Assembly: GCF_039544165.1 (NCBI RefSeq)
Contig: NZ_BAABLD010000002.1
Location: 558,001-622,000 of the forward strand
Origin: Viridibacterium curvum
GTDB lineage: Bacteria > Pseudomonadota > Gammaproteobacteria > Burkholderiales > Rhodocyclaceae
Direction of reading: 5' to 3'
Length of the DNA: 64,000 nt
Under the pieces are notes generated by a model that was not told the DNA's origin, did not search any database, and saw only the letters and a program-made list of their open reading frames with translations. The position numbers were made by a program, and so were the translations under genes. Below are positions 34,464 to 42,985 of this stretch, piece after piece (within the stretch, counting starts at the first letter, position 1; each line of letters begins with the position of its first letter).

Positions 34464-35795
34464 CTACTTTTCCGTCCTGATCCAGACACTCAGATCTTCG
34501 TCCCGCTCTGCGTGCTCATGGAACTGACGAGCCAGCAGCTCGTCAATCACATAGTCTGCTGCGAGGAGCAAAAGCCCTTCCCGGCTCAAAATATCGCGTG
34601 CCAGCACCATCCCGGGCTCCAGCTCCGACATGCGGAGACAACGCTCTGCAGGCTGCGGGCTCTTGCCCGCCAGGCCGAGAAATGCATCGACGACCTCGGG
34701 GTCGTAGCGCGAGCCTCTCCCTGCAATGAGGTGCTCACGCGCTTCCTCAACGGTCAGACGACGGCCGAACAAGGTACCAATCTGCGCAGCGTCATAGTCG
34801 TTTGCCACCGCAAGGATGCGCGCTCCTTGTGGAATCGACAGCCCCGTTAACCCGTCAGGGTAGCCCTGCCCATCAAAGCGCTCATGATGGGACTTGATCA
34901 TCGCGGCCACGTTGCGCAGATGCGGCAACGGCGTCAGTGCCAGGGCGCCATTGGCGGCATGCTTGCGCATTGAGCCCAGCATGTCTCCCGACATCTTCGA
35001 GACAGGCACGCTCATCACTGCATCGGGCAAACCAATCTTGCCAATGTCGTGAAGCAAGCCTCCGACCATGACCTCCTGTGCCTCATGCGCGGCAAGCCCA
35101 AGCTTAAGCGCGATGCGCCTTCCTGCTTCCGCAACGCGACGCGAGTGCCCAGCCAGGTGCGGGGCCCGCAGCTCAAGCAGGTTGGAGAACACCTGAATGG
35201 TCGTGAAAAGGCTCTTCTTCAGCTTCTCCTGCGCCAGCACCAACTCCTGATTCGCTGACTGCAGCTCACCAGTACGTTCGACAACGCGAGCCTCAAGGGT
35301 CTGGTTCAATGAACGCAGCTCTGCATTCTGTGCCTCCGTAAGTGCCTGCAAGCGCTCACGCTCACGCGCCAGACCGCGCAATTCGACACCCTGCCGAATG
35401 ACTTGCAACAGCTCATCTTCCTGCCAGGGTTTGGTCACATACCGATAGATTCCACCCTCGTTCACGGCGGAAATCGTGGACTGCATGTCTGCATAGCCGG
35501 TCAGCAGCACACGCACCGTCTGCGGCCACTGGCGCCTCACTTCGGCAAGAAGCGTCGCCCCATTCATGCCTGGCATGCGCATGTCCGAAATGATCAGATC
35601 CGCTGGCGCCTCCGCCATCATCGCCAGGGCTTCCGGCCCGTCGTTGGCCAGACGCACCGCATATCCCAATGGGCGCAACATACGACGCAGCGACTGCAGG
35701 ATGTTTGCCTCATCATCAACCAACAAGAGCGCAGGCGCAGAATCAAACCCCATTGGCCAATTGCTCGTCGACGGCGGTGTTGCCACCTCGCTCAT
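34464..35795 (-). CDS. Response regulator with HD-GYP c-di-GMP phosphodiesterase domain
   Basis: A 443-residue protein similar in layout to RpfG. The receiver domain (about 20-140) has LLLVDDEA, phospho-acceptor Asp in LIISDMRMPGMNG and Lys in YVTKPWQED. A coiled coil links it to an HD-GYP domain (about 205-370) with intact HD (GGLLHDIGKIGLP) and GYP (HHERFDGQGYPDG) motifs, so it should hydrolyse c-di-GMP. A C-terminal extension of about 65 residues resembles the tails of related regulators. Its start overlaps the end of the histidine kinase gene by four bases, marking them as a likely pair. Confidence 0.93.
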   Translation of the reverse strand: MSEVATPPSTSNWPMGFDSAPALLLVDDEANILQSLRRMLRPLGYAVRLANDGPEALAMMAEAPADLIISDMRMPGMNGATLLAEVRRQWPQTVRVLLTGYADMQSTISAVNEGGIYRYVTKPWQEDELLQVIRQGVELRGLARERERLQALTEAQNAELRSLNQTLEARVVERTGELQSANQELVLAQEKLKKSLFTTIQVFSNLLELRAPHLAGHSRRVAEAGRRIALKLGLAAHEAQEVMVGGLLHDIGKIGLPDAVMSVPVSKMSGDMLGSMRKHAANGALALTPLPHLRNVAAMIKSHHERFDGQGYPDGLTGLSIPQGARILAVANDYDAAQIGTLFGRRLTVEEAREHLIAGRGSRYDPEVVDAFLGLAGKSPQPAERCLRMSELEPGMVLARDILSREGLLLLAADYVIDELLARQFHEHAERDEDLSVWIRTEK

Positions 35796-37648
35796 ACCCC
35801 CACCTCCTGCAAGGCCGGCGCTTCATCCGGCTGACGGCGTGGCAGCACGACACGGAACCGTGTCCCCTGTCCCACGCGTGAATCAACCTCAATGCGCCCG
35901 TTGTGCTTCTGCACGATGCCATACGAGAGCGACAGACCCAAACCCGTTCCCCTCCCTATCGGCTTGGTCGTGAAGAACGGATCGAAGATGCGGCCCAGTG
36001 TTTCCTCGCTCATTCCGCAACCGTTATCTTCGATCTCGACCCACACCTCGCTCTGATCACAGCCCGTCCGCACGACAATGCGTCCGCCCTGACGTCCCTC
36101 AAGTGCATGACCGGCATTGACCAGAAGGTTCATGAATACCTGGTTGAGCTGCGACAGCAGGCAATGCACCAGCGGCAAAGTCCCATACTCCCGCACTACC
36201 TCAGCGTGATATTTGAGCTCATTGCGTACGATATTGAGCGTGGAATCGAGCCCCTGATGCAGATCCGCCTCTTGCCACTCGGAGTTGGCATCAACGTGCG
36301 AGAAATCCTTCAGATCCTGAACAATTTTCCGGACGCGCTCAATGCCTTCACGCGACTCACGCATGAGCGCCTGGGCATCCTCCTCAAGAAAATCCAGATC
36401 AAGCTTCTCGCGCAGATCAGCGAGGCCAGCGCGCAATCCGGGATCCGATATCTGTGGCTCGGCGGTACGGTAGCGCGCAATAAGTGTCAGCATCTCGTTG
36501 ATGTACTTCTCGAGACTGCCGAAGTTCGAGAACACGTAACCGATCGGATTATTGATCTCGTGTGCGACACCTGCCGCCAGCTGGCCAATGGATGCCAGTT
36601 TTTCATTCTGCACGAGCTGATTCTGTGCAGCCTGAATCTGCGCGTTAGCCTCCGCAAGCTTCATGTTGAGATCGGTCAATTCGGTGTAGCGCGTTCGCAA
36701 TGACTGCTCAGCCTCTTCCCGCTTGGCGATGTCCTCTTCCAGCGCGCGTTTGGCGACCACTAGCTGTTCGGTACGCTGGCTGACCAACTCTTCGAGTTGA
36801 TTGCGAGAATCACGCAGCGCCTGCTCGGCACGCTTGATCTCCGTAATGTCCACAACTGTTTCGATTGCGCCCATCACACCGCCCTGTGCGTTGCGAACCG
36901 GCGCAGCCGTGAAAAGCAGCCATCGCCCGCCATCGCCCATTTCGGGAAAGTAACTGAACGACTCCAACCCACCCTCTACGCGATCAGAGCGACTCAACGG
37001 GCCTGGGTAGACCTTGCAAGCATCCTCATACGAGAGACCATCCACAATCATGTCAGCCAGCACGGGCTGGGCATGGTCATAGAACGGCTTCCAGTGATTG
37101 CGCGTCCCGATCATGCCACTCGCCGGATACCCCACCACAGCCTCGCAAGCCCTGCTCCAATGCATCACGACATGATCGGTACTGATCAGGAATGCGGCGA
37201 CCGGGTTGGCATCGAGCAGATTGCGCACCGTGCGCCGTAACTCCATCGCCTGCACCTCGGTAGCGGGGGCTGTCTCGGCCTGCGCGGCCGTCAGGACGAT
37301 GGCCCGTGTGTGCTGCGAACCGCCGTCAAGCTCGTGCAGCAGAATTCGCCAACAGCGCCCCATGCCATCTGGCCGTGTCAGCAGCTCGCGCGAAGCCGAA
37401 CCCACAGGCGCGTCATAGGCTGAGACCAACCACGCACGCAGGCGCGCAATGTCATCGCCGTCCGCAAGCAGGGTCAACAGATCTCGACCAATCAGTCGCT
37501 CAGCGTCTTGTCCCAACATGCGTCCAACGCGATCCGAGGCACGAATGATCGTGCTGCCATGGACAGCCACCACGCCAAACCCCAGACGATCAAGCAGATT
37601 GTCCTCACCCGTGACGGGACGACTCATTATGGTCGTCGGAGCATTCAT
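35792..37648 (-). CDS. PAS-domain sensor histidine kinase
   Basis: A 618-residue kinase without membrane helices, so probably cytoplasmic. The first PAS-like region (about 12-115) is followed by a second PAS (about 138-270: LLDANPVAAFLISTDHVVMHWSRACEAVVGY) with a PAC segment. A coiled coil (about 275-350) leads to the dimerisation domain with phospho-acceptor H363 in AAGVAHEINNPIGYVFSN. The ATPase domain has the N box, NGCGM and GTGLGLSLS. The first codon overlaps the stop of the HDOD gene (ATGA) and GGAG precedes it, which fixes the start at 37648. The HD-GYP regulator follows directly and is the probable phosphotransfer partner. Confidence 0.93.
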   Translation of the reverse strand: MNAPTTIMSRPVTGEDNLLDRLGFGVVAVHGSTIIRASDRVGRMLGQDAERLIGRDLLTLLADGDDIARLRAWLVSAYDAPVGSASRELLTRPDGMGRCWRILLHELDGGSQHTRAIVLTAAQAETAPATEVQAMELRRTVRNLLDANPVAAFLISTDHVVMHWSRACEAVVGYPASGMIGTRNHWKPFYDHAQPVLADMIVDGLSYEDACKVYPGPLSRSDRVEGGLESFSYFPEMGDGGRWLLFTAAPVRNAQGGVMGAIETVVDITEIKRAEQALRDSRNQLEELVSQRTEQLVVAKRALEEDIAKREEAEQSLRTRYTELTDLNMKLAEANAQIQAAQNQLVQNEKLASIGQLAAGVAHEINNPIGYVFSNFGSLEKYINEMLTLIARYRTAEPQISDPGLRAGLADLREKLDLDFLEEDAQALMRESREGIERVRKIVQDLKDFSHVDANSEWQEADLHQGLDSTLNIVRNELKYHAEVVREYGTLPLVHCLLSQLNQVFMNLLVNAGHALEGRQGGRIVVRTGCDQSEVWVEIEDNGCGMSEETLGRIFDPFFTTKPIGRGTGLGLSLSYGIVQKHNGRIEVDSRVGQGTRFRVVLPRRQPDEAPALQEVGV

Positions 37649-38475
37649 AAGTATGACTCCATCGTCATGGCTGAACGGAGGGACCGCCAAGCCTCACACA
37701 TTCGATCGGGGGCAGAGAGCATCAAGCGAAGTGATGGCTCATCGATGAAACCGACCTGCTCCAGTTCGCCCGAAGCAACAGCATTGCAGCGTGCGATGAC
37801 ATCGGCGACATGCACAATGCGGACAAGCAAGTCTGCGTCGGCAGGAGGAGCTGCGTGCTGTGCAATCGCCCGAACAAGGGACGGAGGAAAATGCCAGCGC
37901 ACAGCCAGCGCTTCGCCAATCGCCGCATAGTGCGGCAACTCAAGCTCTGCGGCAGCGCTCGCCCAGTCACAACGCCTTGCATCGCAATATGCCGAAATTG
38001 CAGCCTGCTGATCAGGCATGCCAACACACAACGCCAAGCGCCCCAGACCATGCAATAGACCCGCGACAAATGCGTGTTCTGCAGCAGCCCCTCTCCCACC
38101 TGCCAAGGCGCGGCAGCAAACTGCACTTGCCAAAGCCTCGCGCCAGAATCCATCTGTCGCAGCAGCCACCGCACCGCTGCCACGCAGCGCTTGTGACATG
38201 GAGGCCGCGAGTATCACCGAGCGCAGACTACGCAGGCCGATCACTGTCGCGGCTTCCTGCAATGACTGCACTCGTCCGGCAAGTCCGTAGAAAGGCGAGT
38301 TGGCCACGCGCAATACCTTGCTGACCAACGCAGGGTCGCGCCCCAGTCTCGCGGCAAGCTTTGACAGGTCTACCTCGTCCGGATCGAGATCGGCAAGCAG
38401 CTCGCTTACCAACGCAGGTACGCTGGGCAAGTCACGCAGCGCGTTCAGGACGTCCTCAACCGTTGTCGGTCTCAT
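37645..38475 (-). CDS. HDOD-domain protein
   Basis: A 276-residue stand-alone HDOD protein. The domain (about 15-210) shows the typical LPSVPALVSELL start, a LAARLGRDPALVSKVLRVANSPFYGL segment and AATVIGLRSLRSVILAAS. A later HA-x2-AGLLHGLGRLAL segment carries only part of an HD metal site. HDOD proteins usually act as binding modules in signalling and motility rather than as enzymes. It lies inside the signalling operon, overlapping the gene before it by 20 bases and the kinase after it by four. Confidence 0.9.
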   Translation of the reverse strand: MRPTTVEDVLNALRDLPSVPALVSELLADLDPDEVDLSKLAARLGRDPALVSKVLRVANSPFYGLAGRVQSLQEAATVIGLRSLRSVILAASMSQALRGSGAVAAATDGFWREALASAVCCRALAGGRGAAAEHAFVAGLLHGLGRLALCVGMPDQQAAISAYCDARRCDWASAAAELELPHYAAIGEALAVRWHFPPSLVRAIAQHAAPPADADLLVRIVHVADVIARCNAVASGELEQVGFIDEPSLRLMLSAPDRMCEAWRSLRSAMTMESYL

Positions 38476-38644
38476 TGTCCTCTCCGCCCAACGTCAACTG
38501 CGCCAGCTCAAGCAAGGCCCGCTCCAGATCAGCTGACAATCCCGGAGGTAACCCGCGCGACAAGCGTGAAGTAACCTCAGCCAGATCAACCTGCCCGTTC
38601 AATGACCCAACGGAAGCTGCAGGTGTACTGGAGGCAGTATTCAT
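38456..38644 (-). CDS. 62-residue protein of the signalling operon, unknown function
   Basis: A short gene between the PAS response regulator and the HDOD gene. The ATG at 38644 has a perfect GGAGG about seven bases upstream, which lies in the last codons of the preceding gene, and the gene's end overlaps the HDOD start by 20 bases. The protein has a Ser/Ala-rich start (MNTASSTPAASVGSLNG) and then a predicted amphipathic helix-rich part (VDLAEVTSRLSRGLPP, ADLERALLELAQL). It has no Cys, no membrane segment and no known domain that I recognise. Tight coupling on both sides argues it is translated; an adaptor or dimerisation peptide is a possible role. Confidence 0.65.
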   Translation of the reverse strand: MNTASSTPAASVGSLNGQVDLAEVTSRLSRGLPPGLSADLERALLELAQLTLGGEDNETDNG

Positions 38645-38645
38645 T

Positions 38646-39464
38646 TCAGACCTCCTTCGCGAAGAAAGCCAGCAGGCGCCCACGCGGTTCGCGCCCATGC
38701 CGCAGGTAGGCAGAAAGCACGCGATACCTGCAGCCCCCGCGTTCAAACATTGCCTCTGCACGCTCAATGCCTGGAGCGAGCAACCCAGAGAGTTCGGAGG
38801 GCAGCACCGCCATCGCATCCATTCCGACCATGGGCAGTTCAAGCAAAGACTCCATCGCATCGTTGGCGACGACCACCAGGCCATCTCCGTCGACACCAAG
38901 AACCGGCAAAGGCAAGTCCGCGAGCAATTCGTGTGCAAACTGCAGCGAGACTTCATCCAGCAGCAACGCCTCTTGCCGCTCATCGAGCAATGCAGTCATG
39001 CGCTGGTTGGCCGCACGCAGCTGTTCTTGCAACTTCAGATTCTCGTCTTCAACGCGCTTATGTCTGACAGCCTCCAGGATATGCCGGCGCAGCTGCTCGT
39101 CATCCCACGGCTTCGTAAGAAAGCGATAGACCGAACCTTCGTTGATCGCACGGGTTACGCTCTCCAGCTCGGTATATCCAGACAGAACGATCCGGACGGT
39201 GGACGGATAAAGCCGACAGGCTTCCTTGAGAAACTCAGTCCCGGTCATGCCCGGCATGCGCTGGTCGGAGACGATGACGTCGATCTCGACCTGCTTCAGG
39301 ATCTCCAGGCCCTCTGCCCCGCTGCCTGCCACGCGGATCTCATAGCCGTCTCGCCGCAGCAGACGACGCAGGGATGAAAGGATGTTCTCCTCATCATCCA
39401 CGAGCAGGAGACGCCCCGCCGTCGTGGCTTCGCTACGTTCCATGCTGCAGGTCATCAAGCCCAT
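38646..39464 (-). CDS. Response regulator with PAS-like output domain
   Basis: First gene of the signalling operon, 272 residues. The receiver (about 16-135) has LLLVDDEEN, phospho-acceptor Asp in VIVSDQRMPGMTG and Lys in FLTKPWDDE. A coiled coil follows (about 140-170), then a PAS-like domain (about 172-270: DLPLPVLGVDGDGLVVVANDAMESLL). No DNA-binding or cyclase domain is seen. GGGAG lies about nine bases before the ATG. The three receivers of this operon share the unusual KPW ending, suggesting duplication. The 156-base gap upstream (39465-39620) shows no promoter I can defend. Confidence 0.9.
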   Translation of the reverse strand: MGLMTCSMERSEATTAGRLLLVDDEENILSSLRRLLRRDGYEIRVAGSGAEGLEILKQVEIDVIVSDQRMPGMTGTEFLKEACRLYPSTVRIVLSGYTELESVTRAINEGSVYRFLTKPWDDEQLRRHILEAVRHKRVEDENLKLQEQLRAANQRMTALLDERQEALLLDEVSLQFAHELLADLPLPVLGVDGDGLVVVANDAMESLLELPMVGMDAMAVLPSELSGLLAPGIERAEAMFERGGCRYRVLSAYLRHGREPRGRLLAFFAKEV

Positions 39465-39620
39465 GCTGCACTCCCTGGCCCCGCTTTGCCTCAGGCTGCG
39501 GAACCGTTGTGAATCCGGCAGGTAGCGGAAGCGTCGGGGGGTGCGCTTGCCGATCAGGCTGCCCTGACCGTATCAACGGGCGAAATGCAGATGTCTTGAG
39601 TAAAAATGTGTAGCGATGAC

Positions 39621-41459
39621 TCAGGCGTGACGACGCTGATGCGTACGCAACACCGCAAGAAACGCCTCGCCATAGGCAGCCAGCTTGCGGTCGCCGACTC
39701 CAGAGAGCTCGTACAGCTCGTCCTCGGTCTGCGGCCGTTTCTCCAGCATTTGTTTAAGCGTTGCGTCGCCAAAGATGACGTAAGCCGGCACGTTCTGCGC
39801 CTCTGCCAGATCTCGCCGGCACTGCCGCAATGCCGCCCACAGCGTACGCGCCTCGTCGGATTCAAACTCGATCTCGCGCCGCACGCTGGCGGCCCCGCTG
39901 GGCGCGGATTCGCGCACCTTGCGCGCCATGAAGCCAGTCTCACCACGCAGCACCGGCCGACAGGCCTCCTGCAGGATCAGGCCGCCATGCTCGTTCACGC
40001 CGATGAAGCCCTGCGCCACCATCTGTCGCAGCAAGGAGCTCCATTGAGCATCCGACACACTCTTGCCAATGCCGAAGGTCGTCAGGTGCTGATGACCGCG
40101 CTCCGTCACCTTGGCCGTCTCACGCCCCTGCAAGATGTCGATGAGGTGACCCGCGCCATAACGCTGTCCGCTGCGATAGATCGTAGACAACGCCTGTTGA
40201 GCTGCCACACTGGCATCGAAGGTCTGGGGCGGCGTCAGGCACATGTCGCAGTTGCCGCAGGGTGTAGAGGCCTCACCGAAATAACGCAGCAGCACCTCGC
40301 GACGGCAAGCCGGTGCCTCCGCATAGCCGAGCAGCGCATCAAGCTTCTGCCGCTCGACACGCTTGATTTCATCCGGCGCCTGCGACTGCTCGATCATCTC
40401 GCGCAAAAGCACCATGTCCTGCAGGCCATAGGCCATCCAGGCATTCGAAGGCAAACCATCGCGCCCTGCGCGACCGGTCTCCTGGTAATAGGCCTCCAGT
40501 GACTTGGGCAGATCGAGGTGCGCAACAAAGCGTACGTCCGGCTTGTCGATCCCCATGCCGAAAGCAATGGTGGCGCACATCACGATGCCATCACCCCGCA
40601 CGAACTGAGTCTGGTGCGATTCACGCACAGCAGCATCGAAACCCGCGTGGTAAGGCAAGGCACGGATGCCCTCACTTTTGAGCCAGGCAGCGGTCTCTTC
40701 CACCTTCTTGCGCGACAGGCAATAGACGATGCCCGCGTCGCCATCGTGATTGGCGCGGATGAAGCGCAGCAACTGCTTGCGCGGATTGTCCTTCTCAACA
40801 ACGGTGTAGCGGATGTTGGGCCGGTCGAAGCTGGAGAGGAAAACGCGTGCATCGTGCAGCGCCAGGCGCTCGACGATCTCCTGGCGCGTTGCTGCATCGG
40901 CTGTCGCCGTCAGCGCCACCCGCGGCACATCGGGGAAGCGCTCATGCAGGATGGAAAGCTGGATGTACTCCGGCCGGAAATCGTGTCCCCACTGCGACAC
41001 GCAATGCGCTTCATCGATAGCAAACAGGCCGATCCGGGCGCGTGTCAGCAGATTCTGAAAACGTGGCGTCAGCAGGCGCTCCGGAGCCACGTAGAGGAGT
41101 TCCAGGCTGCCATCCACAAGCTGACGCTCGATCTCGTTGGCCTCATCAGGCGTCAGTGTCGAATTGAGATAGGCCGCCTTCACGCCCAATTGGCGCAAGG
41201 CCTGCACCTGGTCCTGCATCAGCGCGATCAGGGGTGACACCACGAGGCCGCAGCCGGGACGCAACAACGACGGGATCTGGTAGCAAAGTGATTTGCCACC
41301 CCCGGTCGGCATCAGTACCAGCGCGTCACCGCCCCCCTGAAGGTGCGCCACGATGGCCGCCTGCTCGCCACGAAACGCTGCATAGCCAAAGGTGTGGCGC
41401 AGCACGTGCAGCGCGGGGTCTTGTTCGGGGGAGGACACGAAAGCTTCAGGGGAATGCAT
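39621..41459 (-). CDS. recQ: ATP-dependent DNA helicase RecQ
   Basis: A 3'-to-5' helicase for recombination and stalled forks. The 612-residue protein has Walker A in LMPTGGGKSLCYQIP and the DEAH box in IDEAHCVSQWGHDFRPEY, then the remaining superfamily 2 motifs. A RecQ C-terminal zinc region follows (CRREVLLRYF...CGNCDMC), and then a winged-helix and HRDC domain at the end (about 535-612). The ATG at 41459 gives the usual N-terminus; the frame runs open 21 bases further. It lies 44 bases after the ThrE-like transporter, probably in one transcript. Confidence 0.96.
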   Translation of the reverse strand: MHSPEAFVSSPEQDPALHVLRHTFGYAAFRGEQAAIVAHLQGGGDALVLMPTGGGKSLCYQIPSLLRPGCGLVVSPLIALMQDQVQALRQLGVKAAYLNSTLTPDEANEIERQLVDGSLELLYVAPERLLTPRFQNLLTRARIGLFAIDEAHCVSQWGHDFRPEYIQLSILHERFPDVPRVALTATADAATRQEIVERLALHDARVFLSSFDRPNIRYTVVEKDNPRKQLLRFIRANHDGDAGIVYCLSRKKVEETAAWLKSEGIRALPYHAGFDAAVRESHQTQFVRGDGIVMCATIAFGMGIDKPDVRFVAHLDLPKSLEAYYQETGRAGRDGLPSNAWMAYGLQDMVLLREMIEQSQAPDEIKRVERQKLDALLGYAEAPACRREVLLRYFGEASTPCGNCDMCLTPPQTFDASVAAQQALSTIYRSGQRYGAGHLIDILQGRETAKVTERGHQHLTTFGIGKSVSDAQWSSLLRQMVAQGFIGVNEHGGLILQEACRPVLRGETGFMARKVRESAPSGAASVRREIEFESDEARTLWAALRQCRRDLAEAQNVPAYVIFGDATLKQMLEKRPQTEDELYELSGVGDRKLAAYGEAFLAVLRTHQRRHA

Positions 41460-41503
41460 TGCCCGGCATTTTGCCAGCAATCGGCCGCCACGCAGCGAGG
41501 GCG

Positions 41504-42781
41504 TCAGCCGCGGCTTCGCGTCACCACTTCAGCAAGCTTGGCCCCCAGTAACAAGCCCAGTCCCATTGCGCCGACCACGAAACCCGACTTGAACAGACTG
41601 GCCAGCGTGCTCGCCACCAGCTCGGGCGTGGCGGCAGTGCCTGCCATCGCGATATCCATGGCACCGCCGATGCCGCGGAACATCAATACACCCGGCATCA
41701 TCGGCACGGCGCCCGCAAACGCCACCGCCGCAAACGGCACGCGCAGCTGGCGCACCATCTGCGCCGCCATCATGCCGATAGCCAGGCAGGCAAAGAAGGT
41801 CGCCATCTCCAGCGACACATTGTGAGCCAGGCAAAGGTAGCGAATGCCATGACCGACCATGCCGCACGCAATCGAAGTCCACAGCACGCGCCAGGGTGCG
41901 TTGTAGAACGCACCAAAGCTGCACGCAGCGATACCCGCCAAAAGCACATCCAGCCACAGCGGAATGGCATCTGCCGGCGTGTGCCAGGGCGGTACGGTGC
42001 TCATGCCCAAAGTAATCCACCCGCCCAGAAAAATCCCCATCGCCGCGGCAAGAAGGATGGTGCAAGCCAATGCCAGGCGCGGCACGCCGGTCTGCATGTG
42101 ATTCTCGACCACATCGTAGAGTGCGTTGATCAGATGTGGCCCCGGCACCAGCATCAGGGCCGGCACGATGAGGCAGATGCCTGGTGTCGTCGTCCAGCCC
42201 AGGGCAATGACTGAGCCCCCCAGCAGCGAGCCGATCAAGGCTGCGGTGAAAGGCAGGGCGAACAGCATGACGTGACGCTTGGCGAGCTCTTGGCGCACCA
42301 ACAATCCCAGGGCCGACGACAGGGCAATCACACTCATCGCAACGGCATCGCCATTGAACAGGGCCGCCAACGCTGCGGCACCGGCACCGAAGATCGTTGC
42401 CAGCAGCCAGCGATTATGGCGCCCAGCCTCGCGCTCCACAGACTCCAATGCAGTTTGCGCAGCGGGCAACGACAGCTGCCCGGCGGCGAGTTCGTCGAGC
42501 AGGCCATTGACCTTGCCGCTCACCGCGATGTTGATCCTGAACTCCGGCGCCTGCGCATGCACATGGCTGCCCTGCGCCGTGTAAATCGTCACCGTGCGGT
42601 ATCCCACGGCCACCGTCACCGGCAGGCCCAGCACTTTTGCGGCTTCGGCCAGCCGGCGACGGATCAGCTCGGTGCGGATGTTGTACTCGAGCAGAAGGCG
42701 CGCTGCGAGCTGCAGGAAGCGCAGGACATCTGCGGAATCACCCGGAAAAATACTGGAGAGCGGGCTCGTGTCAGGAGGCAT
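41504..42781 (-). CDS. ThrE/YjjP-YjjB-like amino acid exporter
   Basis: A membrane protein that joins the two halves of the threonine/serine exporter family. The soluble N-terminal ThrE part (about 1-120) contains LLLEYNIRTELIRRRLAEAA and VAVGYRTVTIY. About ten hydrophobic segments follow, including GSLLGGSVIALGW and VPALMLVPGPHLINALYDVVE. The family exports threonine or serine in Corynebacterium; the related YjjPB exports succinate, so the substrate here is open. The frame extends to 42883, but the ATG at 42781 begins closer to the conserved region. Neither start has a strong ribosome site. Confidence 0.82.
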   Translation of the reverse strand: MPPDTSPLSSIFPGDSADVLRFLQLAARLLLEYNIRTELIRRRLAEAAKVLGLPVTVAVGYRTVTIYTAQGSHVHAQAPEFRINIAVSGKVNGLLDELAAGQLSLPAAQTALESVEREAGRHNRWLLATIFGAGAAALAALFNGDAVAMSVIALSSALGLLVRQELAKRHVMLFALPFTAALIGSLLGGSVIALGWTTTPGICLIVPALMLVPGPHLINALYDVVENHMQTGVPRLALACTILLAAAMGIFLGGWITLGMSTVPPWHTPADAIPLWLDVLLAGIAACSFGAFYNAPWRVLWTSIACGMVGHGIRYLCLAHNVSLEMATFFACLAIGMMAAQMVRQLRVPFAAVAFAGAVPMMPGVLMFRGIGGAMDIAMAGTAATPELVASTLASLFKSGFVVGAMGLGLLLGAKLAEVVTRSRG

Positions 42782-42914
42782 GACATACACCGGAGCAATG
42801 ACAAACGTGGTTGATGATAGCCCCCACCCTTGACGAAGAAGACTGACGCAACGCAACAAACCACGTTCTGCCAACTGAGACATTGGCGTCCGCGTCCGCC
42901 AAGCACTTGAAATC

Positions 42915-42948
42915 GCGGCAGCTTTGCCGCAGCGCAGGATGGTAAAAT
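42915..42948 (+). promoter_or_regulatory. Candidate promoter region before the glycosyltransferase cluster
   Basis: TAAAAT (42943-42948) lies 38 bases before the first gene of the plus-strand cluster. A perfect 6-base inverted repeat with a four-base loop (42915-42930) covers the -35 area and might be an operator. No convincing -35 hexamer is seen. Confidence 0.3.
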
Positions 42949-42985
42949 CGCCGGCTAACCGCCACCTGGCTTCGCGCCCTGCTCC

